64,000 nt of DNA from Pedococcus aerophilus (GCF_039532215.1 NZ_BAAARN010000001.1:1473942-1537941); one strand, 5' to 3'. Positions 1 through 14,138 are shown, counted from the stretch's first letter. Notes: generated from the sequence alone by a model not told the origin. A program made the numbers and translations.

Positions 1-678
1 CAGGAAGCTGCCCTGGTGGGCCACGGCCGCCGCGAAGTCGATGGCACCGAAGACGAGCATGCGGGGTCGCGGGGCGAACGACGAGACGAAGACCCGCAGC
101 CCCTCACCGCGGCGCTCCCCGTCGGGACCGTAGGTGAGCGTCTCGGTCCGGCCCGACGCGAGCAGCCCGCGGACGTCGTCGGTCACGGCGTCGTCGGCGC
201 GGGTCGAGCCCAGCGAGCCCGAGTCGCCCGCCTCGGAACCCTCTGGCCGGACGACGAGGCGGCGGCCCAGCCACGCGGGGTCGGGGTGCTCGATGACGGT
301 GGCGACGGCGACCGGACGACCCGCCTCGACGTCGTCGGCCACCTCTCCGAGCTCGGGGAACGACTCCTGGCTCACCGACTCGACGAACACGTCGAGGATG
401 CCGCCGCAGGTCAGGCCGACGGAGTAGGCGTCGTCGTCGCTGACGCCGTAACGCTGCAGGACCGGGGTGCCGTCGGCGACGACGCCCGAGGCGAGCTCGT
501 AGACCGCGCCCTCGACGCAGCCACCCGACACCGACCCGACGGCCTCACCGCCGGGGCCGACGAGCATCGAGGCGCCGGCCGGCCGGGGCGCCGAGCGCCA
601 GGTCGCCACCACGGTCGAGACCCCGATCGTGGCGCCGGCCCGCCACCACCGGAGCAGCTCCGGCATCACCTCACGCAC
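1..678 (-). CDS. XdhC/CoxF family molybdenum-enzyme maturation protein (3' end outside window)
   Basis: I translated this frame directly; it is open from GTG at 678 to the window edge (226 codons). It contains the XdhC family landmarks GSVSGGCVEGAV (about residues 47-58) and LTCGGILDVFVE (about residues 90-101). Family members help insert the sulfurated molybdenum cofactor into xanthine dehydrogenase- or CO dehydrogenase-type hydroxylases. The GTG start overlaps the stop of the upstream VWA gene, so translation is probably coupled; an ATG at 666 is a weaker alternative. With MoxR and VWA genes upstream it forms a coxDEF-like maturation set. The C-terminal Rossmann part lies beyond the edge, and no hydroxylase structural gene is visible. 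Confidence 0.88.
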   Translation of the reverse strand, partial: MREVMPELLRWWRAGATIGVSTVVATWRSAPRPAGASMLVGPGGEAVGSVSGGCVEGAVYELASGVVADGTPVLQRYGVSDDDAYSVGLTCGGILDVFVESVSQESFPELGEVADDVEAGRPVAVATVIEHPDPAWLGRRLVVRPEGSEAGDSGSLGSTRADDAVTDDVRGLLASGRTETLTYGPDGERRGEGLRVFVSSFAPRPRMLVFGAIDFAAAVAHQGSFL

Positions 679-1798
679 GGGCCACCACCTCCACGAGCTC
701 CTCGAAGGCCGCCATCGAGTGCCCGGCGACGAAGTCGTCGATGTGGGGCAGGGCGGCGACGATCCCCTGCTGCACCGGCTCGTACCCCGCCTTGCCCCGG
801 TGGGGGTTGACCCACACGACCCGGTGGGCGAGGGCCCGCAGACGCCGCATCTGCTCCCCCAGCGCCTCCGGCGCCTCCCGCTCCCAGCCGTCGCTGAACA
901 CCACGACCACGGCGCCACGGGCCATCCCCCGACGGCCCCACCGGTCGAGGAAGACCTTGAGGCCCTGGGCCAGGCGGGTGCCGCCGGACCAGTCGGGGAC
1001 GGCGTTGCCGCAGGCCACCAGGGCCCGCTCGGGGTCGCGCTGGCGCAGCGGTCGCGTGATGTGGGTGAGGCGGGTGCCCAGGGTGAAGACCTCGACGGGC
1101 AGGCCGGTCGCGGCGTAGGTGTGCGAGAGGCGCAGCAGCGCGTCGGCGTAGGGGCTCATGGAGCCGGAGACGTCGACCAGCAGGACGACCCGGCGCGGAC
1201 GCGTGCCCCGGCGCTGCCAGGCGATGGGTCCCGGCTCCCCCATGCGGCGGAGCTGGTCGCGGAGGGTGCGGCGCGCGTCGACGGCCCCCCGGGAGGACGG
1301 TGTGGCCCGGTGCGCCGGTCGGCGCGGGGCCCGGGGTCGCAGCTGCGCGAACAGGGCGGCGAGCCGGGCGCGTTCGGCGCTGCCGAGGCTCGCGATGTCG
1401 CGGTGCCGCAGCACCTCGGTCGCACTGGCCTGCGCGCGGACGGCGTCCTCCTCCTGCTCCCGGGTCTCGCCCGAACCCTGGTCACCCTCGAGGGGAGCCA
1501 TGGTCAGCGTGGGGGACGCCTCCTGGCGCGGGCGGGTGCCGGCGCGCTCGAGGCCGAACCACGCGGCATACACCTGGTCGTAGCGCTCGAGGTCGGCTGG
1601 TGAGGAGCACAGCGTCGCCCGCCCCGCCCAGTAGACGCCGGAGGGGTCCAGCAGCCCGACCGCGGCGACCGCCTCGAGGTAGGTGCGCTCGCGGTCGGCG
1701 GTGACGGCCACGCCCGAGGCCCGCAGCGCCCGGGCGAACCCGAGCAGCACCGCGTCAGGGGCGTGCCACGGCGCGGTGGGGGCCTCGGACGCGCTCAT
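671..1798 (-). CDS. VWA-domain CoxE-like protein
   Basis: 375 residues. The C-terminal half is a von Willebrand A domain with an intact MIDAS motif DVSGS beginning at D209 and the later SGGTRL and FSDGWE segments; the N-terminal half is the helical region typical of CoxE-like proteins. Family knowledge: CoxE works with the MoxR ATPase CoxD to remodel or insert metal centres in molybdenum hydroxylases. The ATG overlaps the MoxR stop (ATGA), so the two are translationally coupled, and the 3' end overlaps xdhC. The partner enzyme is not in the window, so CO dehydrogenase specificity is not proved. Confidence 0.88.
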   Translation of the reverse strand: MSASEAPTAPWHAPDAVLLGFARALRASGVAVTADRERTYLEAVAAVGLLDPSGVYWAGRATLCSSPADLERYDQVYAAWFGLERAGTRPRQEASPTLTMAPLEGDQGSGETREQEEDAVRAQASATEVLRHRDIASLGSAERARLAALFAQLRPRAPRRPAHRATPSSRGAVDARRTLRDQLRRMGEPGPIAWQRRGTRPRRVVLLVDVSGSMSPYADALLRLSHTYAATGLPVEVFTLGTRLTHITRPLRQRDPERALVACGNAVPDWSGGTRLAQGLKVFLDRWGRRGMARGAVVVVFSDGWEREAPEALGEQMRRLRALAHRVVWVNPHRGKAGYEPVQQGIVAALPHIDDFVAGHSMAAFEELVEVVARA

Positions 1799-2688
1799 GA
1801 GGTGAGGATCCGGTCGAGGGCGGCGCGGACCCGCTCGGAGTCCTCGCGGTACTTCACGGCGACGCCGAGGGTGGCGGAGGCTGTCTCGAGGTCGAGGCTG
1901 GGCGCTCCGAGCTCGTGCAGGGCGCGTGCCCAGTCGAGGGTCTCGGCGACACCGGGCGGCTTGATGAGGTCGTGGTCCTGACGGAGTACCTGGACCGCCG
2001 AAACCACTTGCTCCGCAAGGGACTCCGAGACGTGGGGGGCACGGGACCGGACGATCTCCAGCTCCCGGGCGAGGCCCGGGTGGTCGATCCAGTGGTAGAG
2101 ACATCGGCGCTTGAGGGCGTCGTGCAGCTCACGGGTCCGGTTGGAGGTGAGGATGACCACCGGGGGCGTGGCGGCGGTGACGGTGCCGAGCTCGGGGATC
2201 GTGACCTGCCAGGTCGAGAGCACCTCGAGCAGGAACGCCTCGAACTCGTCGTCGGCGCGGTCGATCTCGTCGACGAGGAGAACCGCGGGCGACTCTTGCA
2301 GCGCGCGCAGGACGGGTCGGGCGAGCAGGAAGCGCTGGTCGAACAGTTGGTCCTCGACCTCCGCGACGTCGCGCGCCTGGTCGCTGGCGACCGCCTCGAC
2401 TGCGCGCAGGTGCAGGATCTGTCGGGGGAAGTCCCAGTCGTAGAGGGCCTGCGTCGCGTCGATGCCCTCGTAGCACTGGAGCCGGATGAGGGGCAGGTCG
2501 AGCGTCTCGGCGAGCGCCTCCGCGAGAGCGGTCTTCCCCGTGCCGGGCTCCCCTTCGAGGAGCAGCGGGCGCTGCAGGCGCAGGGCGAGCCACGCGACCG
2601 TGGCGAGGGATGCGTCAGCGAGGTACCCGGTGTCCCCGAGGCCACGTGTCAGCTCCCCGGCCGACGCAAAGGCCTCCCGTGGCTCCAT
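1795..2688 (-). CDS. MoxR-type AAA+ ATPase (CoxD-like)
   Basis: 297 residues. Walker A GEPGTGKT spans residues 46-53 (K52), Walker B is LLVDEIDRADDEFEAFLLE, and sensor 1 is ILTSNRTREL. This is the MoxR class of AAA+ chaperones, which pair with VWA proteins to activate metalloenzymes. I placed the start at ATG 2688 because the family begins just before the helix ahead of Walker A; the frame stays open upstream to 2784, but that stretch reads like leader sequence. It is the first gene of the moxR-vwa-xdhC unit and lies 147 bp after mobA, behind a hairpin. Confidence 0.9.
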   Translation of the reverse strand: MEPREAFASAGELTRGLGDTGYLADASLATVAWLALRLQRPLLLEGEPGTGKTALAEALAETLDLPLIRLQCYEGIDATQALYDWDFPRQILHLRAVEAVASDQARDVAEVEDQLFDQRFLLARPVLRALQESPAVLLVDEIDRADDEFEAFLLEVLSTWQVTIPELGTVTAATPPVVILTSNRTRELHDALKRRCLYHWIDHPGLARELEIVRSRAPHVSESLAEQVVSAVQVLRQDHDLIKPPGVAETLDWARALHELGAPSLDLETASATLGVAVKYREDSERVRAALDRILTS

Positions 2689-2782
2689 GTGCCGATCATC
2701 ACCCACGCGGGCCCGAACCGAAAGGGGAATGCAGATGTGTGAACGACGAGAGGGGCATTCGCCGCGGTCAGCGGTGCGAGCC

Positions 2783-2817
2783 ACCCGGCGACCATCCGCG
2801 GGCTGGACGGTCGCCGG
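2783..2817 (-). terminator. hairpin after mobA-like gene
   Basis: Inverted repeat cccggcgacc / ggtcgccggg (10-bp perfect stem, 15-nt loop), 18 bp past the stop of the nucleotidyltransferase on the minus strand. No U-run follows, as is common in high-G+C actinobacteria. It would separate the carboxylase-mobA transcript from moxR. Confidence 0.55.
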
Positions 2818-2823
2818 GCCGTG

Positions 2824-2848
2824 GTCAGGTCAAGTCAGGTCAGGTCGG
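2824..2848 (-). repeat. pentanucleotide tandem repeat over a stop codon
   Basis: Five imperfect copies of gtcag/gtcaa/gtcgg in plus-strand reading lie end to end across the last codons and stop of the mobA-like gene. A 5-bp unit shifts frame on every gain or loss, so copy-number change would alter the C-terminus. Confidence 0.7.
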
Positions 2849-3443
2849 CGGGGGTGTCGGCGTCGCGGCCGGTGGCCAGGTCACCGCACTCGACGACGGT
2901 GTGCGGGTGGGTGGCGAGGTGGTCGCGAGCCCCGCGGTCGCCGGTGGCGCCGTCGAGGACCGCCGCCCAGTGCTCGCGGCCGATCAGGACCGGGTGGCCG
3001 GGGACCCCCTCGTATGCCGCCCGCGCCAGGACCGCGGGCCCCTCGCCCGCCGTAGCAGCCAAGAGCCGCGTGAGGACCTGCGGGCCGACGTCAGGGAGGT
3101 CGACGAGCAGGACGATGACGGCCTCCGCGCCGGTGCCGGCGACCGCCCGCAGCCCCGCTCGCAACGAGGCGCTCTGGCCGTCGGCCCAGTCCGCGGCCTC
3201 GACGACGACGTCGGCCGGGGCGGTCCCCGCCTCCGCCAGGGGTCGCGCCTCGTCGATGCCGGCGCCGAGGACGACCAGGACCGGGTCGCAGCCCGACTCC
3301 CTCAGCACCCGCAGCCCCCGTTCGAGGAAGGTGCCGCCGGCCGGGTCGGCGACCAGGGCCTTGGGCCGGCCCATGCGACGGCCTCCGCCGGCGGCGAGGA
3401 GGAGGCCCGCCACGGGGCGGGGCTCCTCCTCGGGGACCGTCAT
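2835..3443 (-). CDS. MobA-like NTP transferase (molybdenum cofactor nucleotidyltransferase family)
   Basis: 202 residues. The N-terminal GLLLAAGGGRRMGRPKAL (about residues 13-30) is the nucleotide-binding signature of MobA/MocA transferases, followed by the DLPD metal-binding motif and GVPGHPVLI typical of the MocA (CTP, cytosine dinucleotide cofactor) branch. It probably makes the dinucleotide form of molybdopterin for the hydroxylase served by the neighbouring XdhC/CoxE/MoxR proteins. The ATG is only 2 nt after the carboxylase stop, suggesting cotranscription with that large gene. A general sugar-nucleotide role cannot be excluded, but the context favours Mo cofactor. Confidence 0.82.
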   Translation of the reverse strand: MTVPEEEPRPVAGLLLAAGGGRRMGRPKALVADPAGGTFLERGLRVLRESGCDPVLVVLGAGIDEARPLAEAGTAPADVVVEAADWADGQSASLRAGLRAVAGTGAEAVIVLLVDLPDVGPQVLTRLLAATAGEGPAVLARAAYEGVPGHPVLIGREHWAAVLDGATGDRGARDHLATHPHTVVECGDLATGRDADTPADLT

Positions 3444-3445
3444 CG

Positions 3446-8959
<5,514 letters not shown>

Positions 8960-9046
8960 CGAGGGGGCCTCCCAGCACAGACGGACGACGGCTGGCGGCG
9001 CAGACCGCACGCCGCCGAGCCCCGAGCCTGCCACCGATCGTCGGTG

Positions 9047-9056
9047 ACTCGCGAGT
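9047..9056. repeat. 10-bp perfect palindrome between divergent genes
   Basis: ACTCGCGAGT lies about 90 bp upstream of the carboxylase start and 105 bp upstream of photolyase. It is a possible operator for the divergent carboxylase, but no named regulator is matched. Confidence 0.35.
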
Positions 9057-9066
9057 AATGCCCGAT

Positions 9067-9089
9067 CCGACCCGTACGCGGCGGGTCGG
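9067..9089. repeat. 8-bp inverted repeat in divergent intergenic region
   Basis: ccgacccg / cgggtcgg with a 7-nt loop, between the carboxylase (minus) and photolyase (plus) starts. Position argues against a terminator. It could be an operator or a leader structure of neither gene. Confidence 0.35.
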
Positions 9090-9145
9090 GCCGCCCGCGG
9101 GACCGCCCTCACCGCTCGCCCCCTGCGGGGTCGGACGAGCCCACC

Positions 9146-9151
9146 TAGGGT
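9146..9151 (+). promoter_or_regulatory. leaderless -10 (TAGGGT) of photolyase
   Basis: TAGGGT ends 7 nt before the ATG at 9159, matching the actinobacterial TANNNT -10 spaced so that transcription starts at the A of ATG. No good -35 is visible 17 nt upstream. Confidence 0.6.
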
Positions 9152-9158
9152 TGAGGAC

Positions 9159-10571
9159 ATGTCTCGCGCCGCCTCGATCCTCTGGCTCCGCCGCGACCTG
9201 CGCAGGGGCGACCTCCCTGCCCTGGGTCGGGCTGCCGAGGCCGCCGACGGCGGCTCGGTGCTCGTGCTCTTCGTCCTCGACCCTGCCCTGTGGAAGGGAG
9301 CCGGCCCGGTCCGGCGGGCCTGGCTCGCCGCGACCCTCGAGGCGGCCCGAGAGGCGTACGACGGCCGGCTCTGCCTGCGCGTCGGCGACCCGGCGAAGGT
9401 CGTCCCGTCCGTGGTGGAGGAGGTGGGCGCGGGGTCCGTGCACGTCTCCCGCGAGACGACCCCGGCCGGGGTGCGCCGGGACAGCGCCGTGGCGGCGTCG
9501 CTCGCCGAGGCCGGCGTCGACTGGGTCGAGACCGGGACGCCGTATGCCGTCGGGCCGGGTTCGATCACCAACGGCAGCGGTGACCCCTACAAGGTGTTCA
9601 CCCCGTTCAGCCGCGCCTGGCGCGACCACGGCTGGCCCGCCCCGGCCACCGAGCCCTCCGGGGTCACCTTCGCCCGGGTCGCCTCGGACGACGACGGGTG
9701 GAAGACCCTGCGCGAGGCGCGCAAGGCCGACGGACTGCCCGACCTCCCCGACGCCGGCGAGGAGGCCGCGCTCTCGCGGTGGCGCGAGTTCCTCGACGAC
9801 GCACTCACGGCATACAAGGGCGACCGCGACCGGGCCGACCGGCCGGGGACGTCGCGGCTGTCCCCCTACCTCAAGATCGGCGCGGTGCACCCGCGCACGC
9901 TGCTCGCCGAGCTCGACGGCCGGACGGGGCAGGGGGCGCAGACCTTCGAGACCGAGCTGTGCTGGCGCGAGTTCTACGCCGACGTGCTCTGGCACAACCC
10001 GAGGTCGTCGTGGCACGACCTGCGCCCCGCGCTGTCAGGCATCACCTACGAGGACAACGAGGACCTCGTCGAGGCGTGGAAGGGGGGCCGCACCGGGTAC
10101 CCCGTCGTCGACGCCGCGATGCGCCAGCTCCTGACCGAGGGGTGGATGCACAACCGGATGCGGATGGTGACGGCGAGCTTCCTCACCAAGGACCTGCACG
10201 TCTGGTGGCCGGTCGGCGCGCGGCACTTCCTCGACCACCTGCTCGACGGCGACATCGCCTCCAACAACCACGGGTGGCAGTGGGTCGCCGGCACCGGCAC
10301 CGACGCGTCGCCGTACTTCCGGGTGTTCAACCCGATCACCCAGGGCCAGCGCTTCGATCCCCAGGGCGACTACGTGCGCCGCTACGTCCCCGAGCTGGCG
10401 CACATCCCGGGCAAGGCCGTCCACGAGCCGTGGAAGCACGACGAGGGGTACGACCACGACTACCCCGAGCGGATCGTCGACCACGCCGAGGAGCGGCGCG
10501 AGGCGCTGCGCCGGTACGAGGCGGCGCGCGGCTCCCAGTCGTCCGGCTCGTCAGGGTCGGGGTCGTCGTGA
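9159..10571 (+). CDS. phr: deoxyribodipyrimidine photolyase
   Basis: 470 residues. The N-terminal SILWLRRDLR begins the photolyase alpha/beta (antenna) domain. The C-terminal FAD domain shows ELCWREFY, TGYPVVDAAMRQL, EGWMHNRMRM and NNHGWQWVAGTG, all diagnostic of class I CPD photolyases. It repairs cyclobutane pyrimidine dimers using blue light. The end is Ser/Gly-rich. The start is the ATG 7 nt after a TAGGGT hexamer, so the mRNA is probably leaderless. The stop overlaps the GTG of the CPBP gene, and an SDR-TspO fusion follows. A cryptochrome is less likely given the complete repair-type motifs. Confidence 0.93.
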   Translation: MSRAASILWLRRDLRRGDLPALGRAAEAADGGSVLVLFVLDPALWKGAGPVRRAWLAATLEAAREAYDGRLCLRVGDPAKVVPSVVEEVGAGSVHVSRETTPAGVRRDSAVAASLAEAGVDWVETGTPYAVGPGSITNGSGDPYKVFTPFSRAWRDHGWPAPATEPSGVTFARVASDDDGWKTLREARKADGLPDLPDAGEEAALSRWREFLDDALTAYKGDRDRADRPGTSRLSPYLKIGAVHPRTLLAELDGRTGQGAQTFETELCWREFYADVLWHNPRSSWHDLRPALSGITYEDNEDLVEAWKGGRTGYPVVDAAMRQLLTEGWMHNRMRMVTASFLTKDLHVWWPVGARHFLDHLLDGDIASNNHGWQWVAGTGTDASPYFRVFNPITQGQRFDPQGDYVRRYVPELAHIPGKAVHEPWKHDEGYDHDYPERIVDHAEERREALRRYEAARGSQSSGSSGSGSS

Positions 10572-11290
10572 TCAACCCGGTGAGCGAGGTGCGCTCGTTC
10601 GTCCGTGCCGCCCTCGTCACCCCGGTCCCCCGCGACCACACCGAGTCCGACGCCGCCTTCCGCCGCCGCCGCCTCGTCGCCGTCGTCACCCTCCTCGTCG
10701 GCACGGCCGTGCTCACGCTGGCGCTGCGCATCCCGCCCGGCGACCCGACCTTCTACGTCGCGACCGTCGGGCTGGCCCTGGTCTGGACCGTCGGCGCCTT
10801 CGCCTCGGGCCCGCTGCACCTCGGTCGCGCCCACACGCGCGCAGGCGGGGACGCCCGGCCGATCGTGCAGTCACTGGCCCTCGGGGCGCTGCTCCTCGCG
10901 ATCTTCCTGCTGGGAGGCCTGGTCATCGCCCAGGTCCCGCTGCTGCGCGACCCCGTGACCAACCTGCTCGATCACGCCCGGCTCGGGTCGCTGCCCGTCG
11001 TCGCGCTCATCACGGCGGTCAACGGCATCTCCGAGGAGCTGTACTTCCGGGGCGCCCTCTACTCCGCCATCGGCCGCCGCCGTGCGGTCCTGGTCACGAC
11101 GGTGGTCTACGCGCTGACGACCGTGGGCTCCGGCATCCCCCTGCTCGTCCTCGCCGCCGCCCTGCTCGGCCTGCTGACCGGGCTGCAGCGCCGGGTCACC
11201 GGCGGCATCCTCGGCCCGGTGATCACGCACCTCACGTGGTCGCTCGGGATGCTCTTCCTCCTGCCCACCGTCCTTTCCTCAGGAAGCTGA
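10568..11290 (+). CDS. CPBP family intramembrane metalloprotease
   Basis: 240 residues with about six hydrophobic segments. The CPBP (Abi/Rce1-like) motif ISEELYFRG and a later HLTWS histidine motif are present. Such proteases cleave membrane substrates; here none is known. The GTG overlaps the photolyase stop (GTGA), so it is translationally coupled in a photolyase-CPBP-SDR/TspO unit. The next gene starts 3 nt after its stop. Confidence 0.85.
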   Translation: MINPVSEVRSFVRAALVTPVPRDHTESDAAFRRRRLVAVVTLLVGTAVLTLALRIPPGDPTFYVATVGLALVWTVGAFASGPLHLGRAHTRAGGDARPIVQSLALGALLLAIFLLGGLVIAQVPLLRDPVTNLLDHARLGSLPVVALITAVNGISEELYFRGALYSAIGRRRAVLVTTVVYALTTVGSGIPLLVLAAALLGLLTGLQRRVTGGILGPVITHLTWSLGMLFLLPTVLSSGS

Positions 11291-11292
11291 AC

Positions 11293-12720
11293 ATGTCCTC
11301 ATCGCCTGACTCCTCCACCGCCCCCCGTCGGGTGCTGGTCACCGGCGCCACCGGCTACGTCGGAGGCGCCCTCGTCCCGGTCCTGCTCGACCGGGGCTGG
11401 ACCGTGCGGGTCCTCACGCGCAGCCGCCGTGGCCTCGAGGGCCACGACTGGGCCGGGCGCGTGGAGGTCGTCGAGGGCAACGCCACCTCCCCCGAGGACT
11501 GCCGCCGGGCGCTGGAGGACGTCGACGTCGCCTACTACCTGCTGCACTCGATGGACGGCAAGGGCGACTTCATGCAGCGCGACCGGGAGATGGCACACAC
11601 CTTCTCCGACGCCGCCCACGACCGTGGCGTCGGTCGCATCGTCTACCTCAGCGGGCTGCACCCGCAGGGCCGCCTGTCCGACCACCTCGCCTCCCGCGTC
11701 GAGGTCGGCGACATCTTCCTCGACGGCCCGGTCCCCGCGACCGTGCTCCAGGCGGGGATCGTCCTCGGGGACGGCTCGGCGTCGTTCGACATGCTGCGCC
11801 ACCTCACCGAGCGGCTTCCGGCAGTCGTCGCGCCACGGTGGCTGCGCAACCGGATCCAGCCGGTCGCGGTCGACGACGTCATGCACTACCTCGCCGGCTC
11901 GGCCCTGATGGGTCCGGAGGTCAACCGCACCTTCGACATCGGCGGACCCGAGGTCCTCACCTACGCCGACATGATGCAGCAGTACGCCGAGATCGTCGGC
12001 CTGGGTCGCCGCTTCATCACCACGGTCCCGGTCCTCACGCCCAAGCTCGCCGGGCTCTGGATCGACATCGTCACCCCGATCTCCCGCGGCATCGGGCGCC
12101 CGCTGATCGGCAGCCTCGTCCACGAGGCCGTCTGCGACGAGCAGGACATCCTCGACGTCACCGGCCCGCCGCCCGGTGGCCGGACCGGGTTCGCGGACGC
12201 GATCCGCGAGGCCAACCGCGGCATCGACCCGTTCCGCTGGCGCCGCACGCTCGCCCGCACCAGTGCGATGGTCGGCGCCGCCGCTGTCACCGGCTCGCTG
12301 CTCACCGACCCCACCTCCCGCTGGTACCGCAAGCTCGACAAGCCCTCGTGGGAGCCGCCGCCCGCAGCCTTCCCCGTGGTCTGGACCGGCCTCTACGCCG
12401 ATGTCGCCCTCGTCAGCGCCGTGTCCTCCTCCTACCTCGCCGAGGCGGGCCGGGAGAAGGAGGCGAAGGAGCTCGAGCAGGCGTTGGCTCTCAACATGGC
12501 CCTCAACACCGCCTGGACCGGCTTGTTCTTCCGGGCCCGTCGCCCGTGGCTGGCCACCGCCGAGTGCGCTGTCCTCACCCTCTCGTCGGCCGACCTCGCC
12601 CGCCGCGCGGGCGCGGCGGGACGCGGCAAGGCCGTGGCGATCGGGGCGTATGCCGCGTGGTGCGGCTTCGCCACCGTGCTGTCCGGCACGATCGCGCACC
12701 GGAACCGCAGCCGCCGCTGA
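11293..12720 (+). CDS. SDR (NAD(P)H-binding) domain fused to TspO/MBR domain
   Basis: 475 residues. Residues about 12-320 are an NmrA/SDR-type Rossmann domain (VLVTGATGYVGG, YYLLHSMDGKGDF, IVYLSGLHPQG). From about 338 to the end the chain is a TspO tryptophan-rich sensory protein: WYRKLDKPSWEPPP, VVWTGLY, LNMALNTAWTGLFF and YAAWCG, with about five membrane helices. TspO binds tetrapyrroles, so the SDR half may act on a related or light-linked substrate (inference). An AGGAAG ribosome-binding site precedes ATG 11293. A single-domain SDR paralogue lies at 21471-22532. The frame runs without break through both domains, so this is not two genes. Confidence 0.85.
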   Translation: MSSSPDSSTAPRRVLVTGATGYVGGALVPVLLDRGWTVRVLTRSRRGLEGHDWAGRVEVVEGNATSPEDCRRALEDVDVAYYLLHSMDGKGDFMQRDREMAHTFSDAAHDRGVGRIVYLSGLHPQGRLSDHLASRVEVGDIFLDGPVPATVLQAGIVLGDGSASFDMLRHLTERLPAVVAPRWLRNRIQPVAVDDVMHYLAGSALMGPEVNRTFDIGGPEVLTYADMMQQYAEIVGLGRRFITTVPVLTPKLAGLWIDIVTPISRGIGRPLIGSLVHEAVCDEQDILDVTGPPPGGRTGFADAIREANRGIDPFRWRRTLARTSAMVGAAAVTGSLLTDPTSRWYRKLDKPSWEPPPAAFPVVWTGLYADVALVSAVSSSYLAEAGREKEAKELEQALALNMALNTAWTGLFFRARRPWLATAECAVLTLSSADLARRAGAAGRGKAVAIGAYAAWCGFATVLSGTIAHRNRSRR

Positions 12721-12797
12721 CCCGAGTGAGCGGGGCTGGGAGGTGGCTGCGCGGCGGCATACGGTGGTTGCCCGGGCGGTGGGCATCTGCGAAACTG

Positions 12798-12819
12798 TTA
12801 CCGACCGTTCGGTCAGTAA
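12798..12819. promoter_or_regulatory. PaaR-like operator
   Basis: TTACCGACCG-TT-CGGTCAGTAA: 10-bp arms with one mismatch. It resembles the ACTNACCG...CGGTNAGT palindrome reported for actinobacterial PaaR. It sits 38 bp before paaA, and a TetR gene closes the same cluster. Confidence 0.75.
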
Positions 12820-12856
12820 TTGATCTGACCCCGGCCCCCGACCTCGTGGAGGACCC

Positions 12857-13840
12857 ATGACCGCCACCGACACCGCAGCCACCGACACCGCGGCCACCGA
12901 CCCGCTGCAGGCGGGCTTCGACACGACCATCGGGCACGGCGACCGGATCGAGCCGCGCGACTGGATGCCCGACGGGTACCGCAGGACCCTGGTGCGCCAG
13001 ATCGCCCAGCACGCGCACTCCGAGATCATCGGCATGCAGCCCGAGGGCGCGTGGATCGGCCGCGCACCGTCGCTGCGGCGCAAGGCGATCCTGCTCGCCA
13101 AGGTGCAGGACGAGGCCGGCCACGGGCTCTACCTCTACTCCGCGTGCGAGACCCTCGGGGTCAGCCGCGGCGAGCTCACCGAGAAGCTCATCTCCGGCGC
13201 GCAGAAGTACTCCTCGATCTTCAACTACCCGACCCTGTCGTACGCCGACGTGGGCACCATCGGCTGGCTCGTCGACGGCGCCGCCATCTGCAACCAGGTG
13301 CCGCTGTGCCGCACCTCGTTCGGACCGTACGGCCGCGCGATGATCCGCATCTGCAAGGAGGAGTCCTTCCACCAGCGGCAGGGCTACGAGCTGCTCATGA
13401 CGATGATGCAGGGCACCGACGAGCAGCGCGCCATGGTGCAGGAGTCGGTCAACCGGTTCTGGTGGCCGGCGCTGATGATGTTCGGGCCGCCCGACGACGA
13501 GTCGCCCAACTCGGCGCAGTCGATGGCCTGGGGCATCAAGCGCAACAGCAACGACGACCTGCGCCAGCGGTTCGTCGACATGTCGGTGCCGCAGGCTGCC
13601 GCGCTGGGCGTCACGTTCCCCGACCCCGAGCTGCGCTGGAACGACGAGCGCGGCCACCACGACTTCGGCCAGCCCGACTGGGACGAGTTCATGCAGGTCG
13701 TCAAGGGCAACGGCCCCTGCAACACCCAGCGGATCGCCCACCGCCGCAAGGCCCACGAGGACGGTGCGTGGGTGCGCGAGGCCGCGACCGCGTACGCCGC
13801 CAAGCAGGCCTCCGTCGCGACCGCCGGGGGTGCCGCATGA
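12857..13840 (+). CDS. paaA: phenylacetyl-CoA 1,2-epoxidase subunit A
   Basis: 327 residues. Catalytic subunit of the ring-epoxidising complex; it carries diiron-ligand segments KVQDEAGHG and [11 protein letters not shown] and the terminal [15 protein letters not shown] helix. The complex (PaaABCE) converts phenylacetyl-CoA to its ring 1,2-epoxide with electrons from PaaE. The N-terminus has a short TDTAA repeat. The ATG follows a GGAGG ribosome-binding site. It is first in paaABCDE and lies just after the PaaR-like palindrome, so it should be induced by phenylacetyl-CoA. Confidence 0.95.
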   Translation: MTATDTAATDTAATDPLQAGFDTTIGHGDRIEPRDWMPDGYRRTLVRQIAQHAHSEIIGMQPEGAWIGRAPSLRRKAILLAKVQDEAGHGLYLYSACETLGVSRGELTEKLISGAQKYSSIFNYPTLSYADVGTIGWLVDGAAICNQVPLCRTSFGPYGRAMIRICKEESFHQRQGYELLMTMMQGTDEQRAMVQESVNRFWWPALMMFGPPDDESPNSAQSMAWGIKRNSNDDLRQRFVDMSVPQAAALGVTFPDPELRWNDERGHHDFGQPDWDEFMQVVKGNGPCNTQRIAHRRKAHEDGAWVREAATAYAAKQASVATAGGAA

Positions 13841-14130
13841 GCGACGTCAAGGCCGAGTGGCCGCTGTACGAGGTGTTCGTCCGCGGCAAGCGCGGCCTCA
13901 ACCACGTCCACGTGGGCTCGCTGCACGCGGCCGATGACGACATGGCGCTGCGCCACGCCCGCGACGTCTACACCCGACGCAACGAGGGCGTGAGCATCTG
14001 GGTGGTGCAGTCCAAGGAGATCGCGGCGTCGAGCCCGGACGAGAAGGACCCGATGTTCGCGCCGAGCAACGACAAGGTCTACCGGCACCCGACGTTCTAC
14101 GAGATCCCCGACAACGTCCCCCACATGTGA
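13837..14130 (+). CDS. paaB: phenylacetyl-CoA epoxidase subunit B
   Basis: 97 residues, usual length. [24 protein letters not shown] is the family hallmark seen at residues 8-31, followed by [15 protein letters not shown]. PaaB is a small structural subunit of the epoxidase. The ATG overlaps the paaA stop (ATGA). Confidence 0.95.
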   Translation: MSDVKAEWPLYEVFVRGKRGLNHVHVGSLHAADDDMALRHARDVYTRRNEGVSIWVVQSKEIAASSPDEKDPMFAPSNDKVYRHPTFYEIPDNVPHM

Positions 14131-14138
14131 GGCCCGAG

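Noticed and set aside
16..1603. Plus-strand frames at the left edge
   Set aside because: Arg/Gly/Pro-rich shadows; the minus strand carries clear XdhC and VWA proteins.
11299..13756. Long minus-strand frames opposite the SDR-TspO and paaA genes
   Set aside because: No family motifs; the plus strand encodes recognised proteins with ribosome-binding sites.
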